From positions 62,001 to 126,000 of the forward strand of contig MWFE01000065.1 in NCBI GenBank assembly GCA_002071445.1: a DNA stretch of 64,000 nt, in the 5' to 3' direction. The stretch comes from Bacteroidetes bacterium ADurb.Bin008 (GTDB lineage: Bacteria > Bacteroidota > Bacteroidia > Bacteroidales > Tenuifilaceae). A program made the translations under genes and the position numbers. The notes beneath the pieces are model-generated. The model made no database searches and was not told the origin of the DNA. It saw nothing but the letters and a program-made list of their open reading frames with translations. Positions 36,351 through 45,190 of this stretch are shown piece by piece; the first letter of the stretch is position 1; each line of letters starts with the position of its first letter.

Positions 36351-37229
36351 TTACTGCATGGTGTTACCTGCCCTTTTTGCAACCTCCTCGGCATGGTACG
36401 ACGACCTTACCAGCGGGCCGCTCTCAACAAAAGCAAAACCTTTGGCTACAGCCATTTTCCTGTAATGCTCAAACTGCACGGGATCAACATACTCCGCAAC
36501 GGCCAAATTTTCCGTTCTGGGTTGCAAATACTGTCCAATGGTAATCGACTTGCAGCCGATGGCTATTAAATCATCCATTAGCTGTTCAACCTCAGATTCT
36601 TTCTCGCCAAGCCCAAGCATTATTCCCGATTTGGAAAGGTAGCCCTTTTTCGCAATATGTGCAATTATTTTCAGACTTTTTTCGTAGCTGGCTCTGGAAC
36701 GCACTGTAGGCGTGAGCCTACGTACTGTTTCGAGATTGTGTGCCACAATATCGGGATTGGCCATCAAAACTATATCCAGCAAATCGGTATTGCCATTGAA
36801 ATCGGGAATCAGCACCTCGATCTTGGTGTCGGGATTCTGCCTGCGAATTTCGATAATGGTATCGTGCCAATGCTTAGCCCCGCCGTCGGGTAAGTCGTCG
36901 CGGGTTACCGAGGTTACCACACAATGTTTTAGCCCCATCAGTTTCACCGACATTGCCAAGTGCTGCGGCTCCTCAGGATCGGGAGGTAAAGGCTTACCGG
37001 TAGTGGTTGCGCAGAATCGGCACGACCGTGTGCACACATCGCCTAAAATCATAAACGTTGCCGTTCCATTGCCCCAGCACTCGCCAATATTGGGACACAT
37101 ACCGCTGGAACAAATGGTGTGCAGCCCATGCTGTTTGACAATCCTGTTCACGCGGGTATAGCCCTCTCCCGTAGGGAGTTTTATTTTAAGCCACGATGGC
37201 TTTCTTGTGATGTTCGTCTTTTCCTTCAA
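36351..37229 (-). CDS. lipA: Lipoyl synthase LipA
   Basis: 292 residues. LipA inserts two sulfurs into protein-bound octanoate using radical SAM chemistry. The auxiliary cluster cysteines are in CSSGMCPNIGEC, the SAM cluster in CTRSCRFC, and the conserved serine of the auxiliary cluster in VRSSYHAEE near the C-terminus. It is the first gene of the lipA-lipB-recJ group and is divergent from lysS. It depends on Fe-S assembly, supplied by the suf genes later in the window. Confidence 0.97.
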   Translation of the reverse strand: MKEKTNITRKPSWLKIKLPTGEGYTRVNRIVKQHGLHTICSSGMCPNIGECWGNGTATFMILGDVCTRSCRFCATTTGKPLPPDPEEPQHLAMSVKLMGLKHCVVTSVTRDDLPDGGAKHWHDTIIEIRRQNPDTKIEVLIPDFNGNTDLLDIVLMANPDIVAHNLETVRRLTPTVRSRASYEKSLKIIAHIAKKGYLSKSGIMLGLGEKESEVEQLMDDLIAIGCKSITIGQYLQPRTENLAVAEYVDPVQFEHYRKMAVAKGFAFVESGPLVRSSYHAEEVAKRAGNTMQ

Positions 37230-37336
37230 AGTGCAAATTTCTTGGCCACAAATTTAAAAAAAATGATGGGGATGACCCAGTTTATACAATTATTTAATTG
37301 GTAATCCCCATTGGCAAACGCTCTCGCTTTTTTAAG

Positions 37337-37344
37337 TATATTTG
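37337..37344 (+). promoter_or_regulatory. -7 box before lysS
   Basis: TATATTTG (TAnnTTTG) lies about 20 bp before the chosen lysS start. A TTGG at 37311-37314 may be the -33 element, with spacing slightly longer than usual. Confidence 0.5.
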
Positions 37345-37364
37345 CAGCGTTTAAAAAATTGTCT

Positions 37365-39086
37365 ATGATGTTTGATTTAAGCGAACAGGAACAGCTACGA
37401 CGCGAATCGTTGGCCGAGCTGCGCCGGTTGGGAATAAACCCCTATCCTGCGGCCAAATATCCGGTAACCCACTCCACTGCCGATCTACATAACGATTTTG
37501 ACAACCTTCAGAATAAGAAGTCTGATGTTTGCATTGCCGGCAGAATTATGACTCGAAGAATCATGGGTAATGCCTCGTTTTTCGAAATTCAGGACGAAAA
37601 GGGGAGGATGCAGGTGTACGTCCGTCGCGATGACCTATGCCCCGGGGATGACAAAACCCTGTACAACACAGTGTTTAAAAAGTTACTGGACATTGGCGAT
37701 ATCGTTGGCATTAAAGGCTATCTCTTTAAAACCCAGATGGGCGAAGAGTCGGTATTCGCACAGGAATTAACACTGCTGGCAAAATCGCTGCGCCCCCTGC
37801 CCATTGTGAAGGAGAAGGACGGGCAGGTTTTCGATGCCTTTTCCGATCCCGAGCAGAGGTACCGCCAACGCTACGTCGATTTGGTTGTCAACCCCCACGT
37901 TCGCGATGTCTTCATCAAACGCACCAAGATAATCAATACTCTGCGCGATTTTTTCAACTCCAAGGGATACCTCGAAGTCGAAACGCCAATACTTCAGCCC
38001 ATTCCGGGAGGAGCAGCCGCACGGCCGTTCGTTACCCATCACAATGCTCTCGACATGCCCCTCTACCTTCGGATTGCCAACGAATTGTACCTGAAAAGGC
38101 TTATCGTTGCCGGCTTTGATGGGGTTTACGAGTTCTCCAGGGATTTCCGTAACGAGGGCATGGACCGCACCCACAACCCCGAGTTTACGGTGATGGAAAT
38201 ATACGTGGCATACAAGGACTACTTCTGGATGATGGAGTTCACCGAGGAGATGATTGAGCGGGTTGCACTGGCCTTGCACGGCACCACAAAAGTCGCCCTT
38301 GGCGATAAAGAGATTGACTTCAAGCGACCCTACCGAAGGATTACCATGACCGATGCCATTCGGGAATATGCAGGGGTGGATATCAGCGGGAAAAGCGAGG
38401 AGGAGCTTCGCACTATCTGCACCAAACTGGGTATAGAAACCGACGCCACCATGGGCAAAGGGAAACTCATCGATGCCATTTTTGGTGAGAAGTGTGAGCC
38501 ACATTTTGTTCAACCTACCTTTATCACCGACTATCCCATAGAGATGTCGCCGCTATCCAAGCGTCACCGGACTAACCCCGAACTTACCGAACGTTTTGAG
38601 CTGATGGTGAATGGCAAGGAGCTATGCAATGCCTTCAGCGAGCTCAACGATCCCATTGACCAGCTGGAACGATTCAGAGATCAGATGAAACTGGGCGAAA
38701 AGGGCGATGACGAGGCCATGATCATCGATCACGATTACGTGCGGGCCATGGAGTATGGCATGCCCACCTGTTCGGGACTGGGCGTTGGCATCGACCGCCT
38801 GACCATGTTCATGACCAACCAGCCATCCATTCAGGATGTGCTTCTGTTCCCCCAGATGAAACCCGAACCCAAAACCCGCAAGGATTCGGTTGAGGTGTTT
38901 GTTCGGGCTGGCATCCCCGCCCAATGGGTTCCCGTACTGGAAAAGATGGGGCATACCACCGTGGAATCGCTTAAAAACCTGAAAGCGGGCAAGCTATTCA
39001 ACGACTTGTGCGGCTATAACAAGAAGAACAAGCTGGGACTGCCCAACCCCACCATGGAGGAGGTGGCAAAATGGGTTGAAGGATAA
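37365..39086 (+). CDS. lysS: Lysyl-tRNA synthetase, class II
   Basis: 573 residues from ATG 37365 ([15 protein letters not shown]); the longer frame upstream overlaps the promoter. It has an N-terminal OB anticodon-binding domain ([19 protein letters not shown]) and a class II core with motif 2 ([21 protein letters not shown]) and motif 3 ([12 protein letters not shown]). After the core there is an extra C-terminal domain of about 70 residues ([22 protein letters not shown]...), which I believe is typical of Bacteroidota LysS. It charges tRNA-Lys. Confidence 0.96.
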   Translation: MMFDLSEQEQLRRESLAELRRLGINPYPAAKYPVTHSTADLHNDFDNLQNKKSDVCIAGRIMTRRIMGNASFFEIQDEKGRMQVYVRRDDLCPGDDKTLYNTVFKKLLDIGDIVGIKGYLFKTQMGEESVFAQELTLLAKSLRPLPIVKEKDGQVFDAFSDPEQRYRQRYVDLVVNPHVRDVFIKRTKIINTLRDFFNSKGYLEVETPILQPIPGGAAARPFVTHHNALDMPLYLRIANELYLKRLIVAGFDGVYEFSRDFRNEGMDRTHNPEFTVMEIYVAYKDYFWMMEFTEEMIERVALALHGTTKVALGDKEIDFKRPYRRITMTDAIREYAGVDISGKSEEELRTICTKLGIETDATMGKGKLIDAIFGEKCEPHFVQPTFITDYPIEMSPLSKRHRTNPELTERFELMVNGKELCNAFSELNDPIDQLERFRDQMKLGEKGDDEAMIIDHDYVRAMEYGMPTCSGLGVGIDRLTMFMTNQPSIQDVLLFPQMKPEPKTRKDSVEVFVRAGIPAQWVPVLEKMGHTTVESLKNLKAGKLFNDLCGYNKKNKLGLPNPTMEEVAKWVEG

Positions 39087-39156
39087 AAAAGCAACAATTG
39101 GTCGATTGGAAGGAAAAATTTAACACGCTCATTACGGAAAGTAACTATTTAACACC

Positions 39157-39492
39157 ATGATTAATTGGACACAAAGCCTCAATTGCGCAATAACCGTGTG
39201 CAACAGGGATGGCATTATTATCTATATGAACGACAAATCGGCCAATACGTGGGCGAAACAGGGGGGCGAAAGCTTAATCGGCAAAAGCCTTTTTGGCTGC
39301 CATGGCCAACGTTCTACCGAAATTATTCACAGGCTGATGCAAACGGGCGAATCGAACACCTACACCGTGGAGAAGAACGGAGTGAAAAAACTGATCTACC
39401 AAACCCCCTGGTTTGAAGACGGCAAAGTGGCCGGCATGGTGGAATTTTCTATCGTTCTACCTACTGAAATCCCGCACTACGTGCGCAAATAG
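39157..39492 (+). CDS. Stand-alone PAS domain protein
   Basis: A 111-residue protein that is essentially a single PAS domain: the start NCAITVCNRDGIIIYMNDKSANTW is a typical PAS N-cap and first strands, followed by GKSLFGCHG and the strands VEKNGVKKLIYQTPWFEDGKVAGMVEFS. There is no effector or transmembrane segment, so it must act by binding a ligand or partner. It is 70 bp after lysS and converges on rlmN. The ligand cannot be inferred. Confidence 0.8.
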   Translation: MINWTQSLNCAITVCNRDGIIIYMNDKSANTWAKQGGESLIGKSLFGCHGQRSTEIIHRLMQTGESNTYTVEKNGVKKLIYQTPWFEDGKVAGMVEFSIVLPTEIPHYVRK

Positions 39493-39556
39493 CCTGCACA
39501 TAAGTACGGTGCTAGTTCCATAAAGAGTAAGAAATTGGAAATCGAAGTCAGAAAAT

Positions 39557-40564
39557 CTATTGTCCCTTTCCCGCCATCATTCCACATGCAGCATCAATAT
39601 CCACTCCACGCGATGCCCTTAGTGTAGCGGGTTGTCCATGTGCATCCAGCTTATCGCGAAACAACTTTGCGCATTGCCGGTAGTTTTCGCTCCCTTTGGG
39701 AGTATTCAGGGGGATGACATTAACATGGCAATTCAGGGATTTTATCAGCTTAGCGGTTTGGACAGCATGCTCGTCTGAATCATTCACGTTAGGTATTACC
39801 ACGTACTCGAAGGACAAGCGCAGTGGCTTTCTCACGGGGTTGACCATGAAGAAACTGACAATATCATCAGGGCTGTGCAATCCACCGGCAGGTATCAGCC
39901 GGCTTCGCTGGTGGTGAAATGGGCTGTGCAGGCTGATGGCAATGTTGCAGCAACGCGCATGGATTAATCTTTCCAACCCCTGCAAAATGCCGATGGTGGA
40001 AAGGGTAATGTTGGTAGCGCCAAATGCCATCCCCCAGGGTGCTCTGAAAATCTCCAACGCCCTGAAAACCGGCTCGGGATTATCCATGGGCTCGCCCATT
40101 CCCATCACCACAAGGCGGTTAATGCTCCTACTCTCGGGGATAGAGAGAAGTTGCCCCACGATGTGTAAAACACTAAGGTTCTCGCGAAAGCCCATGGCTC
40201 CCGTGTGGCAAAACACACACCCCATCCTGCACCCCGATTGGGTTGAGATGCAAAGGGCATTCCGCTTGGGGCCGGGCATAAAAACAGCCTCGTAGGGGTT
40301 GCCGTCGGATGTTTCGAAAAGATACTTTTTCGAGCCATCGTCCGAGGTTTGGAATGAACGGTACTGTGGCCATTGCAGCGAAAAGTTCATTTGCAGAAAC
40401 TCCCTTAAACCCATCGGGATATTGTCCATTTGAAGGAATGATTTTGCCGCACGGCGATAAATCCAAATGCAAATCTCCTTGGCCAATTCGCCCTTAAAAC
40501 CGTGCGATTCAATGGCTATCCTTATCTCGTCGGGAGTAAGTCCTACTATTGACTCCTTGCTCAT
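39557..40564 (-). CDS. rlmN: 23S rRNA (adenine-C2) methyltransferase RlmN family
   Basis: 335 residues with radical SAM motif CRMGCVFC (Cys112, Cys116, Cys119) and the second conserved cysteine Cys327 in DIDAACGMM, the residue that forms the methyl-cysteine intermediate in RlmN/Cfr enzymes. GMGEPMDN and SLHSPFHHQRSRLIP are also family motifs. It methylates A2503 of 23S rRNA and, in characterised species, A37 of some tRNAs. A Cfr-like role is less likely. It is divergent from yjbQ. Confidence 0.9.
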   Translation of the reverse strand: MSKESIVGLTPDEIRIAIESHGFKGELAKEICIWIYRRAAKSFLQMDNIPMGLREFLQMNFSLQWPQYRSFQTSDDGSKKYLFETSDGNPYEAVFMPGPKRNALCISTQSGCRMGCVFCHTGAMGFRENLSVLHIVGQLLSIPESRSINRLVVMGMGEPMDNPEPVFRALEIFRAPWGMAFGATNITLSTIGILQGLERLIHARCCNIAISLHSPFHHQRSRLIPAGGLHSPDDIVSFFMVNPVRKPLRLSFEYVVIPNVNDSDEHAVQTAKLIKSLNCHVNVIPLNTPKGSENYRQCAKLFRDKLDAHGQPATLRASRGVDIDAACGMMAGKGQ

Positions 40565-40607
40565 GCCGTAAAATTATGGATAATTATGAATCGTAGCCTC
40601 ACATGAA

Positions 40608-40615
40608 TACCTTTG
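40608..40615 (+). promoter_or_regulatory. -7 box before yjbQ
   Basis: TACCTTTG lies 12 bp before the yjbQ start codon, implying a very short 5' leader. No clear -33 element was found. Confidence 0.45.
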
Positions 40616-40627
40616 CAATAAAAAACT

Positions 40628-41035
40628 ATGCAAAAAACAATTGTCATAGCAACCCGTGCACGCGAAGGGCTTTACGACATCACCCGCGAGGTGGAGAGCA
40701 TTGTTGTATCCTCGGGCGTTCGGTCGGGGATTGTTAATGTGTATGCCAGAGGAGCCACGGCTGCCATAATGATTCAGGAGAACTGGGATCAATCGGTGCA
40801 AACCGACGTGGTCAACCTCTTGCGCAAACTTATCCCTCAAGGCGTCTGGATGCACGATGCACAGGATGGCAACGGCGATGCCCATTTGAAGGCAGGTATA
40901 GTAGGCCCTCAGGAAACCATCCCCATTATTGACGGCAAAATGGGACTCTCCACTTGGCAGAATATTTTTTTCTGCGAATTCGACGGTCCAAGAGAACGCA
41001 GGGAAATAGTAGTGTCTGTAGTCAGCATAAAATAA
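40628..41035 (+). CDS. YjbQ family protein (UPF0047)
   Basis: A 135-residue protein of the YjbQ/UPF0047 family. Conserved blocks are GIVNVYARGATAAIMIQEN, the histidine in DGNGDAHLKAGIVG, and LSTWQNIFFCEFDGPRERR. E. coli YjbQ has weak thiamine-phosphate synthase activity, but the physiological function is unsettled. It is a cytosolic single-domain protein, divergent from rlmN, followed by a 285-bp intergenic region with a candidate small RNA. Confidence 0.92.
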   Translation: MQKTIVIATRAREGLYDITREVESIVVSSGVRSGIVNVYARGATAAIMIQENWDQSVQTDVVNLLRKLIPQGVWMHDAQDGNGDAHLKAGIVGPQETIPIIDGKMGLSTWQNIFFCEFDGPRERREIVVSVVSIK

Positions 41036-41080
41036 AATGCAAAATATTTTAAAACATTATGATTTTTTACACTTTATTTA

Positions 41081-41088
41081 TACCTTTG
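41081..41088 (+). promoter_or_regulatory. -7 box of the candidate small RNA
   Basis: TACCTTTG matches the TAnnTTTG consensus and lies 45 bp after yjbQ, with no coding frame between it and the terminator at 41159. A -33 TTTG is not seen at the expected distance. Confidence 0.45.
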
Positions 41089-41092
41089 TGGA

Positions 41093-41195
41093 CAGACCAC
41101 CGGACCACGTTTTTCTCATAGTTTTCTCATAGTACATTCCAAAGGGTTCGGATAGTTCGAGGGTGTCTCAACCAAATAAGGCACCCTCTTTTTTT
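41093..41195 (+). ncRNA. Candidate small RNA between yjbQ and gpsA
   Basis: Roughly 100 nt bounded by a -7-like box (41081-41088) and an intrinsic terminator (41159-41195). The 5' part can form GTGG/CCAC around 41088-41100, and the middle contains two adjacent copies of TTTTCTCATAG at 41111-41121 and 41122-41132. No credible short coding frame was seen. It could equally be the 3' untranslated region of yjbQ. I do not recognise it as a known RNA family. Confidence 0.4.
41159..41195 (+). terminator. Intrinsic terminator
   Basis: A 9-bp stem GAGGGTGTC / GGCACCCTC (one G-T pair) with a 12-nt loop is followed by seven T residues. It ends the candidate small RNA and/or the yjbQ transcript. Confidence 0.85.
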
Positions 41196-41320
41196 ATGCT
41201 ATCTCCCTTCTTAACAAAAACGTAGCATTACTGCGTTCATAAAAAAAATTGCTTTTTCTTTAACAATTGATCTTAAAAGTGTAGATTTGGTTCTTTATTT
41301 ATCCCTCTTGGCTGAGAATA

Positions 41321-42316
41321 ATGGGTAATTCTTACAGGATTGGAGTTGTTGGCAGCGGTAGTTGGGCTACTGCTATCGTTAAAATATTGCACGAGAATAG
41401 GGACGGCATAAACTGGTATTTGAGGGAACCCGAGATTATTGAAAACATTCAGCGCCACAGGAATAATCCGTTATACCTAAGTTCGGTATATTTTGACCTA
41501 AGCAAAATCAATCTTTCCTGCGATATCAACAAAGTTATCCGCAATTCGGATATTATTATTTTTGTAGTGCCTTCGGCATTTTTAAAAGTATGGCTGGAGC
41601 CACTAACCGAAAATCTCAAGGGCAAATTCATTGTTACTGCCATCAAGGGCATTATTCCACAAGATAACATTACAGTTGCCGAATATTTCAACCAGCATTA
41701 CAACGTCCCTTTCGACAGCATTGGCGTTATCAGCGGGCCATGCCACGCTGAAGAGGTTGCTCTGGGGAGGTTATCCTATTTAACCATTTCGTGTAAGAAC
41801 GTTGAACGCGCCAAGCTGATCGGATCTTTCCTGGAATCGCACTATATCAAAACCATTGCAGGAACTGATATTTATGGAACCGAATACAGTACAGTGCTCA
41901 AAAATATTTTTGCCATTGCCGCCGGAATAGCGCACGGACTGGGCTATGGCGACAATTTCTTAGCCGTATTGGTTAGCAATGCCCAAAGGGAGATAAAACG
42001 ATTTCTAACCAAAACATACCCCAGCGACAGGGAGATTGACTCATCGGCATACCTGGGCGATCTGCTTGTAACCTGCTATTCGCAATTTAGCCGCAATCGT
42101 ACTCTGGGAACTATGATTGGCAAAGGGTACTCCGTGAATGGTGCCATCATGGAGATGAATATGGTGGCCGAGGGTTACTACGCCACCCTCTGCATTCATG
42201 AGATCAATCAGAATCATGGGATTGACATGCCCATAACCGATGCCGTTTACAACATACTGTATGAAAAAATTGCACCAGCCATTGAAATGAAACTACTAAG
42301 CGAAAGACTCCAATAA
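41321..42316 (+). CDS. gpsA: NAD(P)-dependent glycerol-3-phosphate dehydrogenase
   Basis: 331 residues. The NAD-binding loop GVVGSGSWATA at the N-terminus is the GxGxxA-type signature. ISGPCHAEEVALGR, the catalytic lysine region TEYSTVLKNIFAIAAGIAHGLG, and DLLVTCYSQFSRNRTLG are GpsA blocks. It reduces dihydroxyacetone phosphate to glycerol-3-phosphate for phospholipid synthesis. A TAGATTTG box lies 32 bp upstream. The pgi gene follows after 18 bp, and an acyltransferase possibly using the product lies 3 kb downstream. Confidence 0.95.
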   Translation: MGNSYRIGVVGSGSWATAIVKILHENRDGINWYLREPEIIENIQRHRNNPLYLSSVYFDLSKINLSCDINKVIRNSDIIIFVVPSAFLKVWLEPLTENLKGKFIVTAIKGIIPQDNITVAEYFNQHYNVPFDSIGVISGPCHAEEVALGRLSYLTISCKNVERAKLIGSFLESHYIKTIAGTDIYGTEYSTVLKNIFAIAAGIAHGLGYGDNFLAVLVSNAQREIKRFLTKTYPSDREIDSSAYLGDLLVTCYSQFSRNRTLGTMIGKGYSVNGAIMEMNMVAEGYYATLCIHEINQNHGIDMPITDAVYNILYEKIAPAIEMKLLSERLQ

Positions 42317-42334
42317 CCCGTAAACAACGAAACC

Positions 42335-43684
42335 ATGGAAGGAATGAAGCTAAATCTGGAACACGTTTACCAGTTTGCAACCAAGGATCAGGTTTTTGGT
42401 TATAAAAACGAGATGATGCGAAATTTGGAAACCCTGCATCAGAAGACCGGAAAAGGCAACGACTTTTTAGGATGGTTAACCCTTCCCTCTACGATTAAAA
42501 GTGGCGAACTTGCCAAGATCAAGAAATTGGCCCAGGATATCGGGAAAGAAAGCGATATAGTGGTAGTGGTTGGTATAGGCGGTTCCTACCTCGGTGCAAA
42601 GGCTGTGATTGAGGCACTTGGCCATTCGTTCTACGGTCTGGTCAGCGGAAAAGCGCCTATGATAGTATTTGCAGGTCATAATATTTGCGAGGAATACCAT
42701 CGTGAACTTTTTGACCTGTTGGACAAGAAATCCTATTCCATTGTGGTGATTTCCAAGTCAGGGACCACCACCGAGCCGGCCATAGCCTTCAGACTATTGA
42801 AACAGCATTTGGAGAAAAAAATTGGCAAAGAGAAGGCGAGCAGGCGAATAATTGCCATCACCGATAAAAGCAAAGGTGCTTTAAAGAAACTTGCCACACA
42901 GGAGGGGTACAAAACCTTTATCATCCCAGATGATGTTGGAGGGCGGTATTCGGTGCTCACTCCGGTTGGGTTGGTGCCCATTGCTTTTGCCGGATTCAAC
43001 ATCGGGCAGTTGGTAAAAGGGGCCTTGGCTGCCGAAAAGGATACGGGGATAGATATTCCCTTTGAAAAAAATCCGGCATGCCTTTACGCTGCTGCTCGCA
43101 ACGCATTGTACAAAAAGGGGCGACTGGTTGAGATTATGGTTAACTATACACCCAAGCTACATTTTCTCTCGGAATGGTGGAAGCAGCTCTACGGTGAAAG
43201 CGAAGGGAAGGAAAACAAGGGGATTTTCCCGTCAGGGGTGGATTTTACAACCGATCTACACTCGCTGGGCCAATATATACAGGATGGAGAACGCATACTA
43301 TTCGAAACGGTGATTGCCGTTGCCGAACCCAGACGACGACTTGTGATACCCAAGACCAAGGACAATCTGGATGAGTTGAACTACATTGCCGGAAAACGGC
43401 TTTCTGTGGTGAACAGGATGGCACAGCTGGGGACCACTCTCGCCCATCTGGACGGAAGGGTACCCAATATTCTGATAGAAATCCCCCGCCTTAACGAGTT
43501 TTGGATTGGATACCTTATGTATTTCTTCGAAAAGGCTTGTGCCCTCAGCGGTTACCTGCTTAATGTAAATCCTTTCGACCAGCCGGGTGTGGAAGCGTAT
43601 AAGAAGAATATGTTTGCCCTGCTTGGCAAAAAGGGGTATGAGGAGCAGGGAAAACTCCTGAGGGAGATAATAGAAGAGGACTAA
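42335..43684 (+). CDS. pgi: Glucose-6-phosphate isomerase
   Basis: 449 residues, the length of the shorter bacterial Pgi class. Two SIS-type sugar-isomerase halves are visible: VVVVGIGGSYLGAKAVIEAL and VISKSGTTTEPAIAFR, followed by DDVGGRYSVLTPVGLVP, and the C-terminal FDQPGVEAYKKNMFALLG with the catalytic lysine. It interconverts glucose-6-phosphate and fructose-6-phosphate. A second ATG nine bases in (MKLNLEHVYQF) is an equally good start. It lies 18 bp after gpsA. Confidence 0.96.
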   Translation: MEGMKLNLEHVYQFATKDQVFGYKNEMMRNLETLHQKTGKGNDFLGWLTLPSTIKSGELAKIKKLAQDIGKESDIVVVVGIGGSYLGAKAVIEALGHSFYGLVSGKAPMIVFAGHNICEEYHRELFDLLDKKSYSIVVISKSGTTTEPAIAFRLLKQHLEKKIGKEKASRRIIAITDKSKGALKKLATQEGYKTFIIPDDVGGRYSVLTPVGLVPIAFAGFNIGQLVKGALAAEKDTGIDIPFEKNPACLYAAARNALYKKGRLVEIMVNYTPKLHFLSEWWKQLYGESEGKENKGIFPSGVDFTTDLHSLGQYIQDGERILFETVIAVAEPRRRLVIPKTKDNLDELNYIAGKRLSVVNRMAQLGTTLAHLDGRVPNILIEIPRLNEFWIGYLMYFFEKACALSGYLLNVNPFDQPGVEAYKKNMFALLGKKGYEEQGKLLREIIEED

Positions 43685-43759
43685 TGATTGGTCAATATTA
43701 TTATTTTTGATTGCACAATTTTTTTAAAATAACGATTTAAGCCAACTAATAATAGCCTT

Positions 43760-45151
43760 ATGAATATGGGAAAGCGTAAAATCAGAAATTTTGGGATACA
43801 AGCTGCCGTGGCCGGATTTATTCTTGGCATTTGCCCCATGGCTTTGAATGCACAGCATTATCCTAAACTGCTGGAAAAAGTTGAAAAGGGCATGGACTCG
43901 ACACAGGTTGTTGTGTTGGTTGGTGCTCCAACCCGCTCGGTGTCAGTTGACCGACTTTTCTACGGTACCGATCAAGCCGTAATTGCCAATAACAAGGTCA
44001 TTGATATCCGCACCGAGCATGCCGGTAAGATTACCCTGAAAAGGGAAAAGGCAGAACAGAGAAAATCCAAGGATTACAAGCCAATTGCTGAGTTGAGAAT
44101 TGGAATGTCACGCGATGAGGTTTTGACACTGGCCGGATCTCCCACTCTTGAACAGGGTGGCACCGACCTCTATTTTACCAACAGGCATAGAGTAGAACTA
44201 TCCGAAGGCAAGGTAACCCAGGTTGAAGCCCATGTTAAAAAGGATATGGAGATTTTGGACTGGATACGGCTAAACTTCACTTCGGGGGGATTGCTTTTTA
44301 TGAACATTACATTGGCGTTCATCATGTTTGGAGTTGCGCTGAATATGAAGGTGAAAGAGTTCAAGGCAGTTTTCGTAAAACCCAAATCGGCCATCCTTGG
44401 TTTCATTTCACAATTTGTAGCTTTGCCCGCTCTGACCTTTGTTTTGGTTCTAATCATCCAGCCAACACCCAGCGTAGCATTGGGAATGATTTTAGTGGCA
44501 GCATGTCCCGGGGGCAATATTTCCAACTTTATGTCGTCCATAGCCAAGGCCAACGTTGAGCTATCGGTCTCTCTCACAGCCATTGCAACCATGGTAGCCA
44601 TTTTTATGACGCCCCTCAATTTTGCCCTGTGGGGCAAATTGTATTCCGGGACATCGAATATGGTCATCCCCATATCCATCGATGCTTGGGAAATGATGAA
44701 AACCGTGTTTATTCTTTTAGGAATACCCGTTATCCTTGGCTTACTGTTTGCCTATAAATTTCCCAAAACCACTGCTAAAATAACCAAACCCTTCCGCATT
44801 TTCTCATTCCTGGCCTTCATAGGGTTTGTGGTTGCCGCTTTCGCTTCAAATGTGAATTTTTTCCTCGAATACATTCACATTATCTTTCTTATAGTATTGG
44901 CCCACAATCTGCTTGCTCTTCTCACGGGATTCAGCATAGGTACCCTTTTCGGCCTTCCACGACCCGACAGAAGGACTATAACCATCGAAACTGGAATACA
45001 GAACTCAGGGTTGGGACTTGTGCTGATTTTCAACCCGAACCTTTTCAACGGGCTTGGAGGCATGGCGTTTATCGCTGCATGGTGGGGCATTTGGCATATT
45101 ATCTCCGGTTTAATAATTTCGAGCATTTGGTCGAAGAAACCCTTGTCGTAA
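43760..45151 (+). CDS. Bile acid:sodium symporter family protein with exported BamE-like N-terminal domain
   Basis: A 463-residue fusion. Residues 1-32 form a signal-like hydrophobic segment (AAVAGFILGICPMALNAQ). Residues about 33-160 hold two related copies of a BamE/SmpA-like motif: KGMDSTQVVVLVGAPTRSV and IGMSRDEVLTLAGSPTLEQ, the second followed by VELSEGKVTQVEAH. From about residue 175 the protein has nine or so transmembrane helices of the BASS family, with AACPGGNISNF and TIETGIQNSGLGLVL as transporter motifs. The small domain would sit in the periplasm. The substrate is unknown, since many BASS members carry organic acids rather than bile salts. The joining of the two domains is unusual to me. 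Confidence 0.85.
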   Translation: MNMGKRKIRNFGIQAAVAGFILGICPMALNAQHYPKLLEKVEKGMDSTQVVVLVGAPTRSVSVDRLFYGTDQAVIANNKVIDIRTEHAGKITLKREKAEQRKSKDYKPIAELRIGMSRDEVLTLAGSPTLEQGGTDLYFTNRHRVELSEGKVTQVEAHVKKDMEILDWIRLNFTSGGLLFMNITLAFIMFGVALNMKVKEFKAVFVKPKSAILGFISQFVALPALTFVLVLIIQPTPSVALGMILVAACPGGNISNFMSSIAKANVELSVSLTAIATMVAIFMTPLNFALWGKLYSGTSNMVIPISIDAWEMMKTVFILLGIPVILGLLFAYKFPKTTAKITKPFRIFSFLAFIGFVVAAFASNVNFFLEYIHIIFLIVLAHNLLALLTGFSIGTLFGLPRPDRRTITIETGIQNSGLGLVLIFNPNLFNGLGGMAFIAAWWGIWHIISGLIISSIWSKKPLS

Positions 45152-45190
45152 ATAGCGGATTCATTTATTTATAAGCCTTAATAATAGAAT

